Assembly (NCBI GenBank): GCA_020635205.1
Contig: JACKAE010000003.1
Coordinates: 434,001 to 498,000, forward strand
Source of the DNA: Ignavibacteria bacterium
GTDB lineage: Bacteria > Bacteroidota > Ignavibacteria > OLB7
Reading direction: 5' to 3'
DNA length: 64,000 bases
Positions 32,820-41,580 of the stretch are shown here, one piece after another; position 1 is the first letter of the stretch, and every line of letters begins with the position of its first letter. The notes beneath the pieces were generated by a model that searched no databases, was not told the origin of the DNA, and worked only from the letters and a program-made list of their open reading frames with translations. Made by a program: the position numbers and the translations under genes.

Positions 32820-35357
32820 CTACAGCTCAACCTCCAACGACACAGCTCCCATTCTCGGTTGTCCGAAGTGTGTTCCGCCGAAGCTCGACTCGAACTTGTA
32901 GAGATATGGTGTATCGAAAACGTTGGTTACTGTTGCAGTGATTCGGGCGTGGGTGTGGATCCACTGATCCAAGTCGACACCTGCGGCGAGGTCAATCGTT
33001 CCGTGTGGAGCGACTGCCTTGTCAGGTGAGCCGGGACGTTCCGATTCAAGATTCAACAGGTCGATCACATCGTCAGAATATCCGCGACTTCTTAACTCTT
33101 GGCGCGAAGCCTCTGGGTCAAGACCTTTTCCGTTTGCGTCGACAAGGTCAAATGGCAACCCCGAATCCAACCGCCCTTCCAAGATCGCAAAGAATCCACC
33201 CGGAAGCGCGTAGTGCAAATTCAACGATGCTTCAAACAACTGGCTGTGCTCTGTTGGGAAGTGATCTTCCTCTTTGAACGGATGTGAGTAGAAATATCCT
33301 TCCTCACCAATAATCAGTCCGGCTGAGACCGGCGACGAACCATCTTCTGGAATCAGTCCATAGGCAATCCCACCTGAGAGTGTGAGAAGTGCCGACAGAT
33401 TATGCCACTCTCTGAGCGCAGTGCTCACTTCTCCACCAACCACAAGACCGTTCTTCAGGTTGATTGGGAAGATAATACCGGAGTTCCCAAGCTCTGCCTT
33501 CACCAGGAAGTCTTCAATACTCTTTCCATAGGCTGCAGCAGTAAGTGAGAGATAGTCGTTCAGGAGAAAATCTGCATCAAGTTCAACCACGTCTCCTTTT
33601 TCGCTCCGGACATTTAGCGGAACCGACTGTTGTTCTTCACCTGAGAGAACCATTGCCTGCGATGAACTGGAGACAAGGATATTCTCCACAGGGGCTTGCA
33701 TTACAATCCGGTTGTACGATCCCCGAAGTGTAGTCCGGTCGTTTAAGAGGTAGGCTACGGCAAGGCGAGGAGAGATCGCAGACTCTACGTCGAGCAGATT
33801 GAAATAATCAAAGCGAAGACCTGCGTTTAGTCTCCACTTTCCCCACTCCAACCGATCCTGAACAAAGCCTGAGAACCGCTGACCGGTCATCTCACGGTCG
33901 ACTAAGAATGGATCGCCTCCCTTCGTCAAATCGTATGGCGCAAGTCTGTTATCTCCCCCAACCGTATCACTACTGGAGAGTGCCGGGTTTGTGACGGCAA
34001 AGGTGAAGAACTCTGCCAGTGGATAGACCTCCCCTCCTCCTCCAACCTTCAACAAATTTTTCGCGCCGAACCAATTTGTCTGGAACGATAAGTCAAGATT
34101 GCCACCGAACGACTGATTCACGCGATCGAGTCCAACGAAGAACTTCTCATTCTCTGCAACAGCCTTCTCATACTCGTCGGGAGTTTCAAGTCGGGAAAGC
34201 CCACCACTGGTGGCCTCTGCCGTTCCTTTGCGCCAGTATAGAAGCGCTGTCAACACAGCATCATTGCCAATTACAGAGATACCACGAACTCCGAATAGAT
34301 AGTCGTTCAGCACTTGTCGTTGATCTTGTGCTGGAACATTTACTTTTCCATTCGGTATCTCGAACTCTGTGCGGTTCATCGAGAATAGGGCACTCAGGTC
34401 AATATCTTTGCTTCCGTTCCAGTCGACCTTTGCGAAGAGGTGACGCGCCCCCCCTTTATCGTGAATTGGGTCGAAGTTAGAGATTGGATCGAGATAACGG
34501 TCAGAGCTACTAAATCCAACTGCGACGAGTCCAGAAAGATTTCCTCCGATCACTCCTCCCCCCTGCAAACTGCCACTGACCGTGTTGAACGAGCCGTACG
34601 ATCCCGACGCCCGCAAGAAGCTGGGAGCATCAAATCCTGAGCGAGTGTTCACAAGTACCACGCCCGAGGTTGCCACTCCGTACTCAGCATCGAGCGCACC
34701 GGTCTGAATCTCCATACTGCTGACAAGGCGAGTATCGAAGAGGCTACCATAAATTCTCGTCATGTTTGCTGTCACCGGAATTCCGTCGATCACATATTGC
34801 AGTTGCGCATCTTCTCCCCGAATGTGAAAGCGTCCATCTTCGTCGGGAACAACACCGGGTGTGTTCATCAGAATCGATTCCATCCGCTTTTCAGGAGAGG
34901 TTGTTGGGAGAGAGACAATTTCTGAGGAGGTAAAGATTGTTGAGGTTGCCGTTTTCCGCCGATCAGCATAGCGTGGTGAAGTGACAACAACTTCGTCCAT
35001 CAGCAGAGCATCCTCTTTCTCTACATTGACTATTATCGGCTGAGCTGACTTGACCTGCACAAACGAACGGGCAACGATTACCTCTCCTCTCTGAATGTCA
35101 ATCCGATAGCTACCGAGCGGAACATCGTGGAAGGTAAAGGTTCCCTTTTCTGATAACACCTGTTTCTGGAGGAGGCCACCAGTTGTCCCCTCGTAGAGGA
35201 AGGCTACATATACACCCTCTATCTCACCGGTACTACTCGGCATATCGCCCCAGTTCCCGCGGATAGATGTCGTGGTTTGCTGTGCCGTGAGCGATACAAC
35301 AGAAAAAAGCAACAGAAGAAGAACCGAAAGCCCACACGACCGCATCGTTGTCACCAT
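32820..35357 (-). CDS. TonB-dependent outer-membrane receptor
   Basis: 845 aa. The signal peptide ends near LTAQ (residue 25). Residues ~30-115 form a carboxypeptidase-regulatory-like beta domain (GSYRIDIQRGEVIV), about 120-250 the plug (VDEVVVTSPRY ... GRFHIRGEDAQLQYVIDGIPV ... ALDAEYGVATSGVVLVNTRSGF), and the rest a 22-strand-type barrel ending in VSLEVEL. It imports a substrate across the outer membrane using TonB energy; substrate unknown. No SusD-like partner follows, so it is not a standard SusCD unit. It starts 369 bp from the divergent ileS. Confidence 0.9.
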   Translation of the reverse strand: MVTTMRSCGLSVLLLLLFSVVSLTAQQTTTSIRGNWGDMPSSTGEIEGVYVAFLYEGTTGGLLQKQVLSEKGTFTFHDVPLGSYRIDIQRGEVIVARSFVQVKSAQPIIVNVEKEDALLMDEVVVTSPRYADRRKTATSTIFTSSEIVSLPTTSPEKRMESILMNTPGVVPDEDGRFHIRGEDAQLQYVIDGIPVTANMTRIYGSLFDTRLVSSMEIQTGALDAEYGVATSGVVLVNTRSGFDAPSFLRASGSYGSFNTVSGSLQGGGVIGGNLSGLVAVGFSSSDRYLDPISNFDPIHDKGGARHLFAKVDWNGSKDIDLSALFSMNRTEFEIPNGKVNVPAQDQRQVLNDYLFGVRGISVIGNDAVLTALLYWRKGTAEATSGGLSRLETPDEYEKAVAENEKFFVGLDRVNQSFGGNLDLSFQTNWFGAKNLLKVGGGGEVYPLAEFFTFAVTNPALSSSDTVGGDNRLAPYDLTKGGDPFLVDREMTGQRFSGFVQDRLEWGKWRLNAGLRFDYFNLLDVESAISPRLAVAYLLNDRTTLRGSYNRIVMQAPVENILVSSSSQAMVLSGEEQQSVPLNVRSEKGDVVELDADFLLNDYLSLTAAAYGKSIEDFLVKAELGNSGIIFPINLKNGLVVGGEVSTALREWHNLSALLTLSGGIAYGLIPEDGSSPVSAGLIIGEEGYFYSHPFKEEDHFPTEHSQLFEASLNLHYALPGGFFAILEGRLDSGLPFDLVDANGKGLDPEASRQELRSRGYSDDVIDLLNLESERPGSPDKAVAPHGTIDLAAGVDLDQWIHTHARITATVTNVFDTPYLYKFESSFGGTHFGQPRMGAVSLEVEL

Positions 35358-35726
35358 AGTGAGTTAAGATTGAAAATTTTTCTGCCCCCTGTGCATTTGG
35401 GACGGAATTACAGCGCAAGATACATGGGAGCTATTCAAAATTTCCACCATTTACCCTTTCTTCCCCCCAACGGTTATCAGAAACGAGAAACCTCTCAAGG
35501 CTATTTAGGGTACAGAACTATTCCTTCTGACACTCACTTCACGTGCCAAGCAACTCTCCAACCATTTTACCCTCCACAAATTTTGAATTTTGCTTTTTGA
35601 ATTTTGAATTCATGAGAAATATTCCCCCTTGCCTATCTGAATCCGTTTGCGTAACATCCGACCTTTTATTATGGCCGAGAGGAGGTCTATCCTCCCCCGG
35701 AGAGTGAGAGTCTTAGACATCAGATC
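35358..35726. other. Divergent region between TonB receptor and ileS
   Basis: 369 bp. It contains one heptamer repeat (35578-35611). I looked for a T-box leader (conserved T-box sequence plus terminator) upstream of ileS and saw none. No gene or other structured element was recognised. Confidence 0.5.
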
Positions 35727-38700
35727 ATGTTTCCACAGTTATCCGATAGCGACAGAATCAGTTATCCCGCGTTGGAGCGGGAAATTCTTGAATTCTGGGT
35801 ACGAGAAAAAATCTTCGAGAAGTCGGTTGATACCCGCCCCGAAGAGAAGACCTGGACATTTTATGAGGGGCCGCCAACAGTTAACGGTGTGCCGGGCATT
35901 CACCATGTCTTGGCACGTACACTGAAAGATCTTTCCTGCCGATACAAGACGATGTGCGGACACCGGGTTCACCGCAAAGCAGGATGGGATACACATGGCC
36001 TTCCAGTAGAGATTGCCTTAGAGAAAGCACTCGGGTTGAAGGAGAAGGGAGAGATCGAAACGAAAGTTGGCGTCGCCGAGTTCAACCGTCAGGCAAAGGA
36101 GTTTGTGTACAGCCACATCGACAAGCCGGGAGGCTGGCGTGAGCTGACTGAGAGGATGGGCTACTGGGTCAATATGGACGACCCCTACATCACTTGCACG
36201 AACAACTATATCGAGTCTCTCTGGTGGGCACTCAAGACGATGTTCGACAAGAATCTGATCTACCGTGGATTCAAAGTTGTTCCGCAGTGCCCACACTGCG
36301 AGACACCTCTCTCATCGCACGAGCTTGCGCAGGGCTACGACGACGTGCGCGATCCGAACCTCTACGTAAAGGTGCAGATTAAGGCTAACCAGACAACCGG
36401 TCAGGGCATAGAGATCCCACAAGATTCATTCTTCCTTGTCTGGACAACTACCCCTTGGACACTTATCTCGAACGTTGCACTTGCTGTTGGTTCCGAGATC
36501 GACTACCTAATGGCACGTGATCCAGAATCAGGGACAACCTACATCTTCGCCGCGTCGCGACGTGACGTACTGGACAGCGACCACCAGTGGGTAATCGAGG
36601 CTGAGTTTAAAGGGAAGGATATTGAGCGGGTTCGGTACGAACGGCTTTTCGACGCAGTTCCTGTCGACAAAGATGCCTTCTACGTAACGTTAGGAAGTTT
36701 TGTCTCTACTGGAGATGGAACTGGCATCGTTCACATTGCCCCAGCGTTTGGTCAGGATGACTACGAAATCTCCAAAGTCTACGACTTACCGGTAATCCAA
36801 CCAGTAACCCTGGGAGGCCGCTTCACCGATGCTGCCGGAAAATTTGCCGGACGGATGGTGAAGACAATCCGATTTGACGACCGAGAAGAAGAAGGAGCAG
36901 ACAAAGACATTGTCATCGACCTGAAGGAGCGTGGTCTGGTTCACCACTATGCAAAAGATTATTTGCACAGCTATCCACACTGTTGGCGGTGCGACAACCC
37001 GTTGATCTACTTCGCTCGCGACTCGTGGTATATCAAGACCACAGAGTTTGCCGATAGAATGATTGCCGCAAACAAAACAATTCGCTGGCAGATCGAGGAG
37101 ATCGGCTCGGGTCGTTTTGGAAACTGGTTAGAAGAGAATAAAGATTGGTCGCTCTCGCGCGACCGATACTGGGGGACACCTCTTCCGATCTGGGTAAACG
37201 TCGACGATCCAAACGACATGTTTGCTGTTGGATCGATTGAAGAGCTTCGCTCAGGAGAACTCGAAGTTGATGGGAAAACAATTCCGGTAGATAGCGAAGG
37301 TGTGGAAATCGACCTCCACAAACCTTTCGTCGACCATATTCTCTTCCATCGTGACGGGAAAACGTATCGGCGCACACCGGAGTTGATCGACGTATGGTTC
37401 GATTCAGGCTCGATGCCCTTCGCCCAGTGGCACTATCCGTTCGAGAACAAGGAGAAGTTCGAGAAGCACTTCCCTGCCGACTTTATTAGCGAAGGAGTTG
37501 ACCAGACACGTGGCTGGTTCTATACGCTCCACGCAATTGGCACAAGTCTCTTCGACTCGGTTGCCTACAGAAGTGTTCTCGTAAACGATATGGTGCTGGA
37601 CAACAGTGGCAAGAAGATGTCGAAGTCGCGTGGGAATGTGATTGATCCATTTATGCTTCTCGACAAGTACGGAGCCGACGCCACACGTTGGTATATGATT
37701 ACAGCTTCTCCCCCCTGGACTCCTCTCACCTTTAAAGAGGAAGACCTCTTCCGGGTTGTAATCTCTGATTTCTTCCGCGCACTGGAAAACACCTACAAGT
37801 TTTTCACAATGTACGCGAACATCGACGGCTTCACCTACGCCGAAGACTCTGTTGCCTTAGAGAATCGAACCGAGTTGGATCGATGGATACTCTCGGTGAT
37901 GAACACCACTCTCCGGCAGTACAGAACCCACATGGAGAATATGGATCCGACCCGAGCAATGCGTCTGGTTCAAGAATTCACAGTGGAGCACCTCTCAAAC
38001 TGGTACGTTCGGCGCAACCGTCGCCGTTTTTGGAAGGGTGAGATGTCGGTAGACAAACTGGCAGCCTACCAGACTTTATATGAGGCCTTGGTTGGGGTTG
38101 CGAAGATGATGGCTCCGTTGGCTCCATTCCTCTCCGAGAGACTTTATCGTTCGTTGAACGAGACAACCAAGCGAGAGAATTATGAATCAGTTCACTTAGC
38201 ACTGATTCCAGAACCTGACCAGAGCCAGATCGATGAAGGACTGGAACGGCGAATGGAGCGTGCCCAACGTGTGGTAACGCTCGCGCTAAGTCTGCGCGAA
38301 GAGGCAGGTAAGAAGGTTGACCCGATTCTCCGAAAAGTTCGCCAACCACTGAAGCGTATTCTGATTCCAGTTTCGAACGGCGAGGAAGAGAGTGAGTTTC
38401 GGCAGGTTGAGGCGATCATCACTGAAGAGCTGAACGTGAAGGGGGTTGAATATATCGGGGCTGATCGTGAATCAGAGATTGTGAAGGTGAAGGCCAAGCC
38501 AAACTTTAAGTTAATCGGACCGAAGTTTGGTAAGGATGCCAAGCGCGTTGCCAGTATGGTCAACGCCCTGACGAGCCAAGAGGTTCGGGAACTTCAGGAT
38601 AAGAAGATATTGGTAATCCAAAGCGACAGTGATGGCTTCGAGCTTCACATCGACGACATCGAAATCATCCACGAAGACATTCAAGGATGGTTAGTGGCTA

Positions 38701-39017
38701 CCGAGGGGACAATTACAGTAGCTCTGGATACCGAGCTTGACGAGGCACTACGTGGCGAGGGACTTGCCCGCGAGTTCGTTAACCACGTCCAGAAACTGCG
38801 GAAAGATTCTGGGCTGGAGGTTACCGACCGAATTGGCCTCCGATACGCTACGGAGAATGAAGAACTGGCAACTGCCCTCAATGCAGAGAGCAGCTACATT
38901 ATGTCCGAAACACTGGCAAAAGAATTCTCCCGTACAGAAAGCCTTGAGGCGGAGGTGATCGAGATTGAGAAAGATCGACTCTTCTGCCGCATCGGGCTTG
39001 AACGAATGGAAGGGTAA
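35727..39017 (+). CDS. ileS: Isoleucyl-tRNA synthetase, type 2, with GIHH signature
   Basis: 1096 aa class I aminoacyl-tRNA synthetase charging tRNA-Ile. The length, and the cysteine-poor C-terminus without a C-terminal zinc finger, fit the eukaryote-like IleRS2 type. The class I HIGH position reads GIHH (residues 57-60) inside GPPTVNGVPGIHHVLAR; KMSKS is residues 630-634. The editing CP1 domain is present (WTTTPWTLISN, HIAPAFGQDD). From memory of published work, IleRS2 enzymes with a swapped GXHH motif are extremely mupirocin-resistant. First gene of the ileS / DksA-like / lspA set seen in Bacteroidota. Confidence 0.96.
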   Translation: MFPQLSDSDRISYPALEREILEFWVREKIFEKSVDTRPEEKTWTFYEGPPTVNGVPGIHHVLARTLKDLSCRYKTMCGHRVHRKAGWDTHGLPVEIALEKALGLKEKGEIETKVGVAEFNRQAKEFVYSHIDKPGGWRELTERMGYWVNMDDPYITCTNNYIESLWWALKTMFDKNLIYRGFKVVPQCPHCETPLSSHELAQGYDDVRDPNLYVKVQIKANQTTGQGIEIPQDSFFLVWTTTPWTLISNVALAVGSEIDYLMARDPESGTTYIFAASRRDVLDSDHQWVIEAEFKGKDIERVRYERLFDAVPVDKDAFYVTLGSFVSTGDGTGIVHIAPAFGQDDYEISKVYDLPVIQPVTLGGRFTDAAGKFAGRMVKTIRFDDREEEGADKDIVIDLKERGLVHHYAKDYLHSYPHCWRCDNPLIYFARDSWYIKTTEFADRMIAANKTIRWQIEEIGSGRFGNWLEENKDWSLSRDRYWGTPLPIWVNVDDPNDMFAVGSIEELRSGELEVDGKTIPVDSEGVEIDLHKPFVDHILFHRDGKTYRRTPELIDVWFDSGSMPFAQWHYPFENKEKFEKHFPADFISEGVDQTRGWFYTLHAIGTSLFDSVAYRSVLVNDMVLDNSGKKMSKSRGNVIDPFMLLDKYGADATRWYMITASPPWTPLTFKEEDLFRVVISDFFRALENTYKFFTMYANIDGFTYAEDSVALENRTELDRWILSVMNTTLRQYRTHMENMDPTRAMRLVQEFTVEHLSNWYVRRNRRRFWKGEMSVDKLAAYQTLYEALVGVAKMMAPLAPFLSERLYRSLNETTKRENYESVHLALIPEPDQSQIDEGLERRMERAQRVVTLALSLREEAGKKVDPILRKVRQPLKRILIPVSNGEEESEFRQVEAIITEELNVKGVEYIGADRESEIVKVKAKPNFKLIGPKFGKDAKRVASMVNALTSQEVRELQDKKILVIQSDSDGFELHIDDIEIIHEDIQGWLVATEGTITVALDTELDEALRGEGLAREFVNHVQKLRKDSGLEVTDRIGLRYATENEELATALNAESSYIMSETLAKEFSRTESLEAEVIEIEKDRLFCRIGLERMEG

Positions 39018-39066
39018 GCGAGACAAGTCTTTTACAGCAAACATATTCAGAAGCGGAGGCACGAGA

Positions 39067-39954
39067 ATGGCAGCAGCAAAAAAAGCGACGAAGAAAGCGT
39101 CAGCTCGAACAGCTTCAAAGAAGACAACCAAGAAGGGAGTGACTAAATCGTCGGGAACTCCTGCAAAAAAGAAAGCTGCCGCGAAAAAGCCGGCTGCAAA
39201 AAAAGTAGCATCTTCCCCAGCAAAGAAGGCTGTATCCGCTAAAAAAGGTGGGGCAAAGAAGAGTGCGAAGAGTAGTGCAGCCAAGCCTTCCGTAACGAAG
39301 AAAACGACGAAAAAAGAGGTTATCAATAAAAGCGTGAAGAAAGCAACAACACCATCGGCCAAGAAAACAACATCGAAGAAAGTGGCTGCACCCGCAAAGA
39401 AAGCTCCGGTTGCTCCCCCACCTTCAAAGAAGATTGTGGTAAAGAAGAGAAAGCTAACGGCAACTGCCGTGAAGGCTGCAATGAAAGAGTTGCCGGCAAC
39501 GGCATTCTCTCCATCAACCGGAACCCCAACAAACACTCCTTTCTCCAAAAAAGAGTTGGCGAAATTCAGCGATATGATTCATCAGATTCGTGAAGACAAT
39601 GTTCGCGAACTTGAAGAACTGAGCGAGCAACTCAGAGAGATGACTGCAAACGAAGGAGGAGAGGACAACACCTACTCCCTCCACATGGCAGAACAGGGAA
39701 CCGATGCGATGGAGCGGGAGAAGACATTCCTGCAAGCGCAGCGGACAAGTGACTATATTAAGAAGCTCGACGAAGCATTACTCCGCATTCAGCAGGAGAA
39801 GTTTGGACTTTGTCGTGTCTGTGGTTTGCAACTTGACAGTCGTCGCTTGATGGCTGTCCCTGTCACACAGGTATGCACAGTTTACAAGAATACATCCAAG
39901 CCTTGCACACCGGGCAAACACTTTATCGAAACGTTCGTTGAAGACGACGACTAA
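39067..39954 (+). CDS. DksA/TraR-type protein with histone-H1-like Lys/Ala tail
   Basis: 295 aa from ATG 39067, preceded by GGAGG at 39055-39059. Residues 1-~128 are a Lys/Ala/Ser/Thr/Pro-rich histone-H1-like arm made of AAKK-type units, likely to bind DNA non-specifically. Residues ~158-295 are the TraR/DksA fold: a coiled-coil part (ELEELSEQLREM), the Bacteroidota-typical HMAEQGTDAMEREK, and a zinc-finger region with Cys249, Cys252 and Cys270; the fourth ligand position is Tyr273 instead of Cys. DksA proteins bind the RNA polymerase secondary channel; this one might couple that to the nucleoid (inference). Lies 49 bp after ileS. Confidence 0.83.
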   Translation: MAAAKKATKKASARTASKKTTKKGVTKSSGTPAKKKAAAKKPAAKKVASSPAKKAVSAKKGGAKKSAKSSAAKPSVTKKTTKKEVINKSVKKATTPSAKKTTSKKVAAPAKKAPVAPPPSKKIVVKKRKLTATAVKAAMKELPATAFSPSTGTPTNTPFSKKELAKFSDMIHQIREDNVRELEELSEQLREMTANEGGEDNTYSLHMAEQGTDAMEREKTFLQAQRTSDYIKKLDEALLRIQQEKFGLCRVCGLQLDSRRLMAVPVTQVCTVYKNTSKPCTPGKHFIETFVEDDD

Positions 39955-39966
39955 CTGAGGAACCAC

Positions 39967-40938
39967 GTGCGCAAACTGCTCACACTATCGGCCTTGATCG
40001 TCTTGATCGATCAGGCAACAAAAATGGCAGTGAAGGGATTTACTCTGTTCGGAATCCACCACGAGGGGATGGAACGAGGGCAGAGTATTCCGGTAATCGG
40101 AGACTTCATTCGCTTTACTTTTGTTGAGAATCCCGGCATGGCTTTCGGGCTGGACTTCGGTGCCCCCCTGCTGCTCGGCCTCTTCTCGATTGGAGCAGCA
40201 ATCTTCCTTGTCTACCTGCTCCGCAAGGCACACGACACGAAAATTGGTGGCTTCCACTACGCCCTCTCTATGATCTTGGCCGGTGCAGTTGGCAATTTAA
40301 TCGACCGTGTCTTCTACGGAGTCTTCTACGACTATGCCTCCCTGTTCCACGGTAAAGTTGTCGACTTTATCGACGTTGACATTCCAGATAATCTCTTTGG
40401 ACTCTCTCTTGACCGGTTTTACGTTTTCAACATCGCAGACTCGGCTGTCTCTGTCGGCATTATTCTCCTGCTGATCTTCTATCCGAAGTATGAGAGGATG
40501 ATGAAGGAACGGAAGGGAGTTGGAGCTGAAGAGGCTGAAGGAGAAGACTTTGAGGTGGATGGAGAGATGGATTACGATGAAGGGATTGATACGATGGCTG
40601 ACGACACCTTAATCCACCAGACACGATTCCAACAGTCAGCAACTGAATCGGGCGACCAGCAGGATGACAACAAGTCGATAAAGGATAGTGGAGACCACAA
40701 GTCGCACGGTAACGATAGCACGAAGCCTTCTCACACTAACGACGACTCGAAGTCAGACTCGTCTTCGGGTCACCACAGCTCCCGATCTCACGACTCCGAT
40801 TCCACCAGTTCTTCAGGTGGTGGTTGGTGGAGCAGTCACTTCGGGTCGAGCGATTCAGGGTCAGGTAGTGACTCCGGATCAAGCGACTCAGGGGGCTGGA
40901 GCGATAGTGGAGGCTCCGACTCTTCGTCGTTTGATTAA
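39967..40938 (+). CDS. lspA: Lipoprotein signal peptidase with long Ser/Asp-rich C-terminal tail
   Basis: 323 aa; the GTG start is supported by GAGG six bases upstream. The normal LspA core is residues 1-~175: four membrane helices, GNLIDRV, and the catalytic aspartates Asp133 (VVDFID) and Asp158 (FNIADSAV). It removes signal peptides from prolipoproteins at the inner membrane. The last ~147 residues are a hydrophilic extension, first acidic (EEAEGEDFEVDGEMDYDEG), then His/Ser/Asp/Gly-rich with SDSGSGSDSG-like repeats. The family usually ends near 160-200 aa. The tail should lie in the cytoplasm. Separated by 12 bp from the DksA-like gene, so co-transcribed. Confidence 0.9.
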   Translation: MRKLLTLSALIVLIDQATKMAVKGFTLFGIHHEGMERGQSIPVIGDFIRFTFVENPGMAFGLDFGAPLLLGLFSIGAAIFLVYLLRKAHDTKIGGFHYALSMILAGAVGNLIDRVFYGVFYDYASLFHGKVVDFIDVDIPDNLFGLSLDRFYVFNIADSAVSVGIILLLIFYPKYERMMKERKGVGAEEAEGEDFEVDGEMDYDEGIDTMADDTLIHQTRFQQSATESGDQQDDNKSIKDSGDHKSHGNDSTKPSHTNDDSKSDSSSGHHSSRSHDSDSTSSSGGGWWSSHFGSSDSGSGSDSGSSDSGGWSDSGGSDSSSFD

Positions 40939-40966
40939 CCTTAACCTTCTTTGAGATGCTGAATTG

Positions 40967-40998
40967 TTCGTGGACTTGGTCGTAACCAAGTCCACGAA
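40967..40998. terminator. Hairpin between convergent lspA and msrA
   Basis: Perfect 14-bp stem TTCGTGGACTTGGT / ACCAAGTCCACGAA (40967-40980 with 40985-40998), loop CGTA. There is no T run on either side, so it may be a transcript-stabilising or bidirectional end structure rather than a classical terminator. Confidence 0.65.
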
Positions 40999-41002
40999 AC
41001 GA

Positions 41003-41551
41003 TCATAATGCCTCTACCTTCACCTTCTCCCGGAAAGTCTTCATGAACTTCTGCACTTTCGGACTTACTACTGCCATACAGTATGGCTGGTAGGGATTCG
41101 TGTCGAAGTAGTTCCGGTGGTAGTTTTCTGCAGGATAGAACTTGTCGAGCGGACTAATCTCGGTGACAATTGGGTCGCTCCAGAGATCACTCCCGTCAAC
41201 CTCCTCCTTCTTTGCCTCGGCAATCTCCTTCTGCTCCTGATCGTGATAGAAGATCACCGAACGATACTGGGTCCCAACGTCAGCCCCCTGCCGATTCATC
41301 GTTGTTGGGTCGTGTGTGTGGAAGAAAACTTCTACAATATCACCGTATGAAATCACCTCGGGATCAAACGTTACCTGCACCACTTCGGCATGTCCTGTCA
41401 CTCCGGAACAGACATCTTGGTAGGAAGGGTTCTCTGTCCTCCCTCCGGCATATCCTGACTCAGCAGAGATTACTCCCTTTAGCCGAAGCATAATTGCCTC
41501 GACACACCAGAAACATCCGCCACCGAGTGTGGCTTTTTTGTAGTTGCTCAT
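41003..41551 (-). CDS. msrA: Peptide-methionine (S)-S-oxide reductase
   Basis: 182 aa cytosolic repair enzyme that reduces methionine-S-sulfoxide in proteins. The catalytic Cys13 lies in GGGCFWC, with Cys16 nearby; downstream signatures are SGYAGG, YEDVCSG-type sequence (YQDVCSGVTGHAEVVQV), FFHTHDPTT and RNYFDTNP. Length is normal and no MsrB fusion is present. Co-oriented with the delta-60 protein gene (41581-43161), 29 bp downstream of it, so probably the second gene of a two-gene transcript. Confidence 0.95.
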   Translation of the reverse strand: MSNYKKATLGGGCFWCVEAIMLRLKGVISAESGYAGGRTENPSYQDVCSGVTGHAEVVQVTFDPEVISYGDIVEVFFHTHDPTTMNRQGADVGTQYRSVIFYHDQEQKEIAEAKKEEVDGSDLWSDPIVTEISPLDKFYPAENYHRNYFDTNPYQPYCMAVVSPKVQKFMKTFREKVKVEAL

Positions 41552-41580
41552 AATCTGTTTTTATCGACGTTGATAACAAT

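Noticed and set aside
35358..35726. T-box leader upstream of ileS
   Set aside because: No T-box consensus or terminator/antiterminator pair seen, and T-boxes are not expected in this group.
38748..39548. 266-aa minus-strand frame rich in Phe and Ala
   Set aside because: It is the antisense of the Lys/Ala-rich arm of the DksA-like gene and the end of ileS; composition is a by-product of AAG/GCA codons.
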